Source: Xanthobacter sp. YC-JY1
GTDB taxonomy: Bacteria; Pseudomonadota; Alphaproteobacteria; Rhizobiales; Xanthobacteraceae
DNA: 64,000 nucleotides
Reading direction: 5' to 3'
Assembly: GCF_021730305.1 (NCBI RefSeq)
Contig: NZ_CP032674.1
Span: 1,163,001 to 1,227,000 of the forward strand
The notes below the pieces were generated by a model. It saw only the letters and a program-made list of their open reading frames with translations, did not search any database and had not been told where the DNA came from. This document shows, piece by piece, positions 58,380 to 64,000 of this stretch (the first letter of the stretch is position 1; every line of letters starts with the position of its first letter). The position numbers and the translations under genes are program-made.

Positions 58380-58651
58380 TGGCGGGCGATGTCGGCGAGG
58401 TGCCGGGCTTCTCCGTCCCGGTCCATCGGGCGCTCAGCGAGCCGATCCTGCTCGGCGGCGCGCCGCGGGCGATCGCGATCTTCAACGGCACCCTCGCCGG
58501 CGCCATCGGGCTGGGGCTGAGGCTCTGGCTCGTCGGCCTCGCCCTTTGGGCCGTCGGCCATCTCGCCGCCGTCTGGGCCGCCAAGCGCGATCCGCTCTTC
58601 GTCGACGTGGTGCGCCGGCATCTGCGCATCCCCTCCCATCTGTCGGTCTGA
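58379..58651 (+). CDS. trbD: TrbD, mating-pair membrane protein
   Basis: This 90-aa VirB3-like protein has one or two membrane helices (NGTLAGAIGLGLRLWLVGLALWAVGHLAAVWA, about residues 37-68) after a polar N terminus FSVPVHRALSEPILLGGAPR typical of TrbD. It anchors TrbE at the membrane. The ATG overlaps the trbC stop by one base, in the fixed order trbB-C-D-E. Confidence 0.92.
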   Translation: MAGDVGEVPGFSVPVHRALSEPILLGGAPRAIAIFNGTLAGAIGLGLRLWLVGLALWAVGHLAAVWAAKRDPLFVDVVRRHLRIPSHLSV

Positions 58652-58663
58652 GTGGGGCGCACC

Positions 58664-61093
58664 ATGATGAACCTCGCCGAGTATCGTCGACACGGGAGCC
58701 GGCTCGCGGACTATTTGCCGTGGGCGGCCCTCGTTGGCCCGGGCATCGTCATCAACAAGGACGGCAGCTTCCAGCGCACGGCGCGCTTCCGCGGGCCGGA
58801 CCTCGATTCCGCGGTGCCTGCTGAGCTGGGGGCGGTGGCAGGTCGCCTCAACAGTGCCTTCCGTCGTCTCGGCTCCGGCTGGGCACTGTTCGTGGAAGCC
58901 CAGCGGCACGAGGCGGGCGCCTATCCCGAGAGCCTCTTCCCCGATCCCGCCTCCGCGCTGGTGGAGGCCGAGCGCAAGGCGGGCTTCGCCGAGGCCGGCA
59001 GCCATTTCGAATCCAGCTATTTCCTCACCTTCTGTTGGCTGCCCCCGGCGGAGGATGCCGCACGGGCGGAGAGCTGGCTCTATGAGGGGCGTGGGCGCGA
59101 GGGTGTCGATCCCCGCGAAGCATTGGATGGCTTCGTGGATCGGACAGACCGGGTGCTCCGGCTGGTCGAAGCCTTCATGCCGGAGTGCCGTTGGCTCGAT
59201 GACGCCGAGACCCTGACCTATCTGCACGGCTGTGTCTCGACACGGCGCCAGCGGGTCCGTATCCCCGAGACGCCTATGTATGTCGACGCGCTCCTCGCCG
59301 ACCAGCCGCTCACCGGCGGGCTGGAGCCTATGTTGGGCGCGGAGCACTTGCGTGTCCTCACCATCGTCGGCTTCCCGACGGCGACGACACCTGGGATCCT
59401 CGACGACCTCAACCGGCTGGCCTTCCCCTATCGGTGGTCGACCCGGGCCATCCTCCTCGATAAGACCGACGCGACCCGGCTGCTCACGAAAATCCGCAGG
59501 CAGTGGTTCGCCAAACGCAAGTCCATCGCCGCCATCCTCAAGGAGGTGATGACCAACGAAGCTTCGGTGCTGGTGGATTCGGATGCCGCCAACAAGGCGG
59601 AGGACGCCGACCTCGCCCTACAGGAGCTCGGCGCCGACCATGCCGGCATTGCCTATGTCACCGCCACGGTGACCGTCTGGGATGCTGATCCCCGCGTCGC
59701 CGACGAGAAGCTCCGGGCCGTGGAGAAGGTGATCCAGGGCCGGGACTTCACCGCCATGGTCGAGACCATCAACGTAGTGGACGCCTGGCTCGGCAGCCTG
59801 CCGGGGCATGTCTACGCCAATGTCCGCCAGCCCCCCGTCTCCACCCTCAACCTCGCGCACATGATCCCGCTCTCGGCCGTGTGGGCCGGAGACGAGCAGG
59901 ACGGGCATTTTGCGGCACCCCCGCTGTTCTATGGCAAGACGGAGGGCTCCACCCCGTTCCGCTTCTCGCTCCATGTGGGAGACGTGGGCCATACGCTGGT
60001 AGTGGGACCGACCGGTGCCGGCAAGTCCGTGCTGCTGGCGCTCATGGCCCTGCAGTTCCGGCGCTATGCCGGATCCCAGGTGTTCGCCTTCGACTTCGGC
60101 GGCAGCATCCGAGCGGCGGCCCTCGCCATGGGTGGCGACTGGCACGATCTCGGTGGAAGCCTCGCGGAGGATAGCACCGCGCTCCAGCCGCTCGCCCGCG
60201 TCGATGAGCTTTCCGAGCGCAGCTGGGCGGCGGACTGGATCGCGGCGATCCTCACCCGGGAAGGCATCTCGATCACCCCGGAGGTGAAGGAACATATCTG
60301 GTCGGCGCTTTCGTCGCTCGCTTCCGCGCCCGTTGAAGAGCGCACGCTGACCGGCCTCGCCGTCCTTTTCCAGTCCAATGCGCTAAAGCAGGCCCTGCGG
60401 CCCTATTGCATCGGCGGCGCCCATGGCCGCCTGCTCGATGCCGAGGCGGAGCATCTGGGGCAGGCGTCCGTCCAGGCCTTCGAGACCGAGGGGCTGATCG
60501 GCACTAGCGCGGCGCCGGCGGTGCTCTCCTATCTCTTCCACCGCATCGAGGACCGGCTGGACGGATCGCCCACCCTCCTCATCATCGACGAGGGATGGCT
60601 GGCGCTCGATGATCCGGGCTTCACCGGGCAGCTCCGGGAATGGCTGAAGACCCTTCGTAAGAAGAACGCCAGCGTCGTCTTCGCCACCCAGTCCCTCTCG
60701 GATATCGACGGCTCCGCCATCGCCCCCGCCATCATAGAAAGCTGCCAGACGCGGCTACTGCTCCCCAACGAGCGGGCGGTGGAGCCCCAGATCACGGCCA
60801 TCTACCGGCGCTTCGGCCTCAACGACCGGCAGATCGAGATCCTCGCCCGGGCAACACCCAAGCGGGACTATTACTGCCAGTCCCGGCGCGGCAACCGCCT
60901 GTTCGAGCTCGGCCTGTCGCAGGTGGCTCTGGCCCTGTGCGCCACTTCGTCCAAGACCGACCAGGCCGCGCTCTCGCAGATCTTTGCCGAGCAGGGGCGC
61001 GGCGGCTTCCTCGCCGCCTGGCTGCACCATCGCGGCCTCGGCTGGGCCGCCGACCTCATTCCCACCCTCGACAATCTGGAGACACGCCCATGA
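58664..61093 (+). CDS. trbE: TrbE, VirB4-type ATPase
   Basis: This ATPase of about 809 aa is the largest energy component of the channel. The N-terminal CagE/TrbE/VirB domain spans about residues 1-400 (MMNLAEYRRHGSRLADYLPW start). Walker A is VVGPTGAGKSVLLALMAL (about 446-463) and Walker B LLIIDEGWLALDDPGF (about 637-652), followed by KKNASVVFATQSLSDI. The ATG at 58664 is preferred over the in-frame GTG at 58652. Its stop overlaps trbJ (ATGA). Confidence 0.94.
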   Translation: MMNLAEYRRHGSRLADYLPWAALVGPGIVINKDGSFQRTARFRGPDLDSAVPAELGAVAGRLNSAFRRLGSGWALFVEAQRHEAGAYPESLFPDPASALVEAERKAGFAEAGSHFESSYFLTFCWLPPAEDAARAESWLYEGRGREGVDPREALDGFVDRTDRVLRLVEAFMPECRWLDDAETLTYLHGCVSTRRQRVRIPETPMYVDALLADQPLTGGLEPMLGAEHLRVLTIVGFPTATTPGILDDLNRLAFPYRWSTRAILLDKTDATRLLTKIRRQWFAKRKSIAAILKEVMTNEASVLVDSDAANKAEDADLALQELGADHAGIAYVTATVTVWDADPRVADEKLRAVEKVIQGRDFTAMVETINVVDAWLGSLPGHVYANVRQPPVSTLNLAHMIPLSAVWAGDEQDGHFAAPPLFYGKTEGSTPFRFSLHVGDVGHTLVVGPTGAGKSVLLALMALQFRRYAGSQVFAFDFGGSIRAAALAMGGDWHDLGGSLAEDSTALQPLARVDELSERSWAADWIAAILTREGISITPEVKEHIWSALSSLASAPVEERTLTGLAVLFQSNALKQALRPYCIGGAHGRLLDAEAEHLGQASVQAFETEGLIGTSAAPAVLSYLFHRIEDRLDGSPTLLIIDEGWLALDDPGFTGQLREWLKTLRKKNASVVFATQSLSDIDGSAIAPAIIESCQTRLLLPNERAVEPQITAIYRRFGLNDRQIEILARATPKRDYYCQSRRGNRLFELGLSQVALALCATSSKTDQAALSQIFAEQGRGGFLAAWLHHRGLGWAADLIPTLDNLETRP

Positions 61094-61824
61094 TCCGCAG
61101 CTCATTGCGGGCGGTACTTCTGGCCGCGCCGCTCCTCGCGTACTCGCTGGCTCCGGCGGCCGCGCAATATGTGGTCTACGACCCTTCCAACTATGCCCAG
61201 AACCTCCTTCAGGCGGCTCGCGCCCTGCAGCAGGTCACCAACCAGATCACCTCGCTGCAAAACGAAGCGCAGATGCTGATCAACCAGGCCCGCAACCTCG
61301 CGAGCCTGCCATACTCCTCTCTCAGCGCGCTCCAGCAGTCGGCCCAGCGCACGCAGCAACTGCTCGGGCAGGCGCAGAAGATCGCCTATGACGTCGGTGC
61401 CATCGATCGGGCCTTCCAGGGTCAGTACGGCTCGGTCTCCCTGAGCGCCTCGGACGCCGTCCTCGTCACCCAAGCGAAGGGCCGCTGGGAGACCACGGTC
61501 GCCGGCCTCCAGGATGCGTTGCGGGTGCAAGCGGGTGTCGTCGGCAATCTCGACAGCAGCCGCACCCAGGCTTCGACGCTGGCGGGCCAAAGCCAGGCGG
61601 CAACCGGCGCGCTGCAAGCCATGCAGGCGGGCAACCAGCTCCAGGCGCTCCAGGCGCAGCAACTCTCCGACCTCACGGCGGTGGTCGCCGCCAATGGCCG
61701 GGCGCAGGCCCTGTCCGAAGCTGAACGGGCGACCGCGGTGTCGGAGGGGCAGGAGCGCTACCGGCGCTTCTCCACCCCGTCGAGCTACCAGCCGTCCGCC
61801 GTCACCATGTTTCGCGGGAACTGA
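61090..61824 (+). CDS. trbJ: TrbJ, VirB5-like periplasmic protein
   Basis: This 244-aa protein has a signal peptide (MIRSSLRAVLLAAPLLAYSL, cleavage near PAAAQ) followed by a helical, Gln-rich body: NLLQAARALQQVTNQITSLQNEAQMLINQARNL and QSQAATGALQAMQAGNQLQALQAQQLSDL, forming long coiled-coil helices. It is the pilus-tip/minor component equivalent of VirB5. It overlaps trbE by four bases. Confidence 0.92.
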   Translation: MIRSSLRAVLLAAPLLAYSLAPAAAQYVVYDPSNYAQNLLQAARALQQVTNQITSLQNEAQMLINQARNLASLPYSSLSALQQSAQRTQQLLGQAQKIAYDVGAIDRAFQGQYGSVSLSASDAVLVTQAKGRWETTVAGLQDALRVQAGVVGNLDSSRTQASTLAGQSQAATGALQAMQAGNQLQALQAQQLSDLTAVVAANGRAQALSEAERATAVSEGQERYRRFSTPSSYQPSAVTMFRGN

Positions 61825-61833
61825 GGGCGGGCC

Positions 61834-62094
61834 ATGGATCAGAGCACCGTGCTCAGAACCCTTGTTGTCGCCGGGCTGGTCGGGTCGGTGATCGCGACCC
61901 TGGCAATGGCCTCCGGCCGGGAGACGGAGCCGGTCACTTCGATCCACGTCCCGGCTGGAAGCGTCTCCTCGGCCGACCTGAAGAGCTGCGCCACGCTTGA
62001 GCAGGCCGATCCCGTCGACCCGCGCTGCGCTGCCCTCTGGGAGGCGAACCGCCGCCGCTTCTTCGGCAAGCCCGCGGACGGAGCGGCACCATGA
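61834..62094 (+). CDS. trbK: TrbK-like entry-exclusion protein
   Basis: This 86-aa protein has one N-terminal membrane anchor (VLRTLVVAGLVGSVIATLAMA) and a small periplasmic domain with two cysteines (LKSCATLEQ and DPRCAALW) that may form a disulfide, typical of the alternative TrbK type between trbJ and trbL. The role inferred from the family is exclusion of redundant mating. The stop overlaps trbL (ATGA). Confidence 0.82.
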   Translation: MDQSTVLRTLVVAGLVGSVIATLAMASGRETEPVTSIHVPAGSVSSADLKSCATLEQADPVDPRCAALWEANRRRFFGKPADGAAP

Positions 62095-63371
62095 ACGACG
62101 TCGGCGTCATCGACACCTTCCTCAACACCTTCACCAGCTACATCGATTCCGGCTTCGGCCTGATCAAGGGCGAGGTGACGGGTCTCTCCTCCATCCTGAT
62201 CGCCCTCGACATCACGCTCGCCGGCCTGTTCTGGGCCTGGGGCGCGGACGAGGACGTGATGCGCCGGCTGGTGAGGAAGACCCTCGGCATCGGCTTCTTC
62301 GCCTGGATCATCGGCAACTTCAACGCGCTTTCGAAGATCGTGTTCGAGAGCTTTGCCGGGCTCGGCCTCAAGGCCGGCGGGTCGACCATCAGCACGGCGG
62401 AGTTCCTGCGGCCGGGGCGCCTCGCGGAAGTGGGGCTCACCGCCGGCCAGCCGCTGCTGGATGCCGCGAGCCAGCTCACCGGGCCGGTGGCGCTCTTCGT
62501 CAATGCCGTGCAGATCGCCGTGCTGCTGGTCTCATGGCTCCTGATCCTGATCGCCTTCTTCATCCTGGCGGTGCAGCTCTTCGTCACCCTCATCGAGTTC
62601 AAGCTGACGACGCTCGCCGGCTTCGTCCTCATCCCCTTCGCCTTCTTCGGCAAGACCGCCTTCCTCGCCGAGAAAGTGCTCGGCAACGTCGTCGCGTCAG
62701 GCGTGAAGGTGATGGTGCTCGCCGTCATCGTCGGTATCGGCTCGGGGCTGTTCTCTCAATTCACCACCTCCTATGGCGATGCCCAGCCGACCATCAGCCA
62801 GGCCCTGTCCGCCGTGCTGGCAGCGCTCGCGCTGCTTGGGCTCGGCATCTTCGGGCCAGGAATTGCCACGGGACTGATCACTGGCGCGCCGCAACTCGGG
62901 GCGGGCGCTGCAGTCGGGACCGGCCTTGCTGCGGGAGGTGTTGGGCTCGCGGGCGCCGGCGCCACTGGCCTCACGGTGCGAGGGGCAGGTGCTGCGCTCG
63001 CCGGAACAGCCGCTGCGGCTCGTGCTGGCGTGAGCCTCGCCGGAGGAGCCGCATCCGCGTACAGCGCGGGAGCTGCCGGTCAATCCGGGGTGTCTGGCGT
63101 CGCGGGTGGCCTTGGTGGTGTCGCGCGCGCTGGGGCAGCGGCGGCAGCCTCTCCGTTGCGCGGATCGGCCTCCGTCTCGTCGACCTCTGGAGCCAATTCC
63201 ACCTCGCCGAGCACTCCGGCCTGTTCCGGTGATGTTCCCGAGTGGGCCCAACGCATGCGGCGCTCCCAGCAGGTCGCCCATGGCATCCAGACCGCAACCC
63301 ATGCGGTGCGATCCGGCGACAGCCATGGCGGTGGCTCCTCCATCTCCCTCTCCGAAAGCGATCGCCCATGA
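62091..63371 (+). CDS. trbL: TrbL, polytopic channel protein (VirB6-like)
   Basis: This 426-aa protein has about six membrane helices between residues 20 and 290 (ITLAGLFWAWGADEDVMRRL, FILAVQLFVTLIEFKLTTLAGFVLIPFAFFGKTAF, ALAALALLGLGIFGPGIA), then a Gly/Ala/Ser-rich tail (about 290-400) of low complexity, and a short conserved end (VPEWAQRMRRSQQVAHGIQT). It forms the inner-membrane pore of the mating apparatus. It overlaps trbK and trbF by four bases each. Confidence 0.93.
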   Translation: MNDVGVIDTFLNTFTSYIDSGFGLIKGEVTGLSSILIALDITLAGLFWAWGADEDVMRRLVRKTLGIGFFAWIIGNFNALSKIVFESFAGLGLKAGGSTISTAEFLRPGRLAEVGLTAGQPLLDAASQLTGPVALFVNAVQIAVLLVSWLLILIAFFILAVQLFVTLIEFKLTTLAGFVLIPFAFFGKTAFLAEKVLGNVVASGVKVMVLAVIVGIGSGLFSQFTTSYGDAQPTISQALSAVLAALALLGLGIFGPGIATGLITGAPQLGAGAAVGTGLAAGGVGLAGAGATGLTVRGAGAALAGTAAAARAGVSLAGGAASAYSAGAAGQSGVSGVAGGLGGVARAGAAAAASPLRGSASVSSTSGANSTSPSTPACSGDVPEWAQRMRRSQQVAHGIQTATHAVRSGDSHGGGSSISLSESDRP

Positions 63372-64000
63372 CGCCCTTCAAGCGACCGTCGGTCCGTTAC
63401 GGCCGATCTCCCGAACCCGAGACGCCGTATCAGCGTGCAGCCCAGGTCTGGGATGACCGCATCGGCTCGGCCCGGGTCCAGGCCAAGAACTGGCGCCTCA
63501 TGGCCTTCGGTTGCCTCGCACTCTCGGCCGGCCTCTCCGGGGCCCTGGCGTGGCAGGCCCTGAACGGCTCGGTGGTCCCATGGGTCGTCCAGGTGGACAA
63601 GCTTGGGCAGGCTCAGGCGGTGGCGCCCGCCACCTCGGACTATCGCCCTTCCGATCCCCAGATCGCCTTCCACCTCGCCCGCTTCATCGAGGAGGTGCGC
63701 AGCATCTCCGCCGATCCCGTCATCGTGCGGCAGAACTGGCTCAGGGCCTATGCCTATACGACGCAGGTCGGTGCGGTCGCCCTCAACGACTATGCCCGCG
63801 CCAACGATCCCTTCGCCCGGGTCGGCAAGCAACAGGTCGCGGTGGAGGTCTCGAGCGTGATCCGGGCCTCGCCGGACTCCTTCCGCATTGCCTGGATCGA
63901 GCGTCGCTACCAGGACGGCAGCCTCGCCGACACCGCCCGCTGGAGCGCCATCCTCACCGTCGTGGTGCAGGCGCCGCGGGATGCCGAGCGCCTCCGGGCC
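63368..64000 (+). CDS. trbF: TrbF, VirB8-like protein (cut by window end)
   Basis: The first 211 codons are present with no stop. MTPFKRPSVRYGRSPEPETPY at the start is followed by one membrane helix (NWRLMAFGCLALSAGLSGALAWQ, about residues 41-63) and the periplasmic VirB8/TrbF domain (VPWVVQVDKLGQAQAV, RQNWLRAYAYTTQVGAVALNDY, RIAWIERRYQDGSL). It is an assembly scaffold of the channel. The ATG overlaps the trbL stop. trbG and trbI would be expected just outside the window. Confidence 0.93.
   Translation, partial: MTPFKRPSVRYGRSPEPETPYQRAAQVWDDRIGSARVQAKNWRLMAFGCLALSAGLSGALAWQALNGSVVPWVVQVDKLGQAQAVAPATSDYRPSDPQIAFHLARFIEEVRSISADPVIVRQNWLRAYAYTTQVGAVALNDYARANDPFARVGKQQVAVEVSSVIRASPDSFRIAWIERRYQDGSLADTARWSAILTVVVQAPRDAERLRA

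Noticed and set aside
62960-63230. Gly/Ala/Ser-rich repeats in trbL as a separate tandem repeat
   Set aside because: This is ordinary low-complexity tail composition of TrbL proteins, with no exact tandem unit.

Overview
The window is GC-rich (roughly 65%) DNA with alphaproteobacterial (Hyphomicrobiales) gene content. The backbone belongs to the family of integrative and conjugative elements (ICEs) known from rhizobia and relatives (ICEMlSymR7A of Mesorhizobium; a tRNA-Gly-targeting ICE is known from Azorhizobium). Its cargo matches the dicarboxylate-degrading pim operon of Rhodopseudomonas. A Xanthobacteraceae/Nitrobacteraceae-type host (Azorhizobium, Xanthobacter, Rhodopseudomonas relatives) is the most natural inference. 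No rRNA, intact tRNA or CRISPR array is present.

Layout. (1) 1-4978: a minus-strand operon DUF932 - ParB-like - Toprim/primase-like with structured leaders. It is the mirror image of 13160-18137, so two ~5 kb imperfect copies face each other as a giant inverted repeat. (2) 5162-13108: a junction segment. It holds the 3' half of a tRNA-Gly(GCC) with its terminator (an attachment-site half), a P4-type tyrosine integrase, a hipBA toxin-antitoxin pair, a three-gene operon DUF5131 - TcmP - TcmP (the best candidate here for an undescribed system), an unrecognised 323-aa gene and an IS3 scar. (3) 13160-31547: the ICE backbone. It runs DUF932, ParB, Toprim, DUF2493, small and membrane proteins and DUF736. 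Then come a transfer-control cassette resembling qseC/qseM, fseA (two frames joined by a +1 shift) and rdfS, then repA, parA, an RHH protein, DUF2840, traF (broken by a 5-bp duplication), a lytic transglycosylase, the relaxase rlxS, traG and a copG-like gene. (4) 31548-57010: about 25.4 kb of cargo lying between copG and trbB, genes I would expect to be adjacent in the mating-pair operon. (5) 57011-64000: trbBCDEJKL and the start of trbF, cut by the window end.

Cargo. Two small regulator/oxidoreductase pairs (SDR with AraC; an NAD-dependent epimerase-like protein with a MmyB-type XRE) are followed by IS1182 and IS91 scars. Then comes a coherent catabolic block. A minus-strand operon pimF-pimA-pimB-pimC-pimD plus ETF-ubiquinone oxidoreductase diverges from a plus-strand series: a livKHMGF-type ABC transporter, an NMO-family flavoprotein, an enoyl-CoA hydratase, an IclR regulator, a family III CoA-transferase and an acyl-CoA thioesterase. 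Read together: uptake of a carboxylic (probably dicarboxylic) acid, activation to a CoA thioester, dehydrogenation with electrons passed to quinone through ETF-QO, then hydration, oxidation and thiolysis. IclR-type palindromes lie in the divergent promoter region. An IS3-family scar closes the cargo just before trbB.

Limits: all family calls are by eye. Product names for DUF families describe resemblance rather than demonstrated function.
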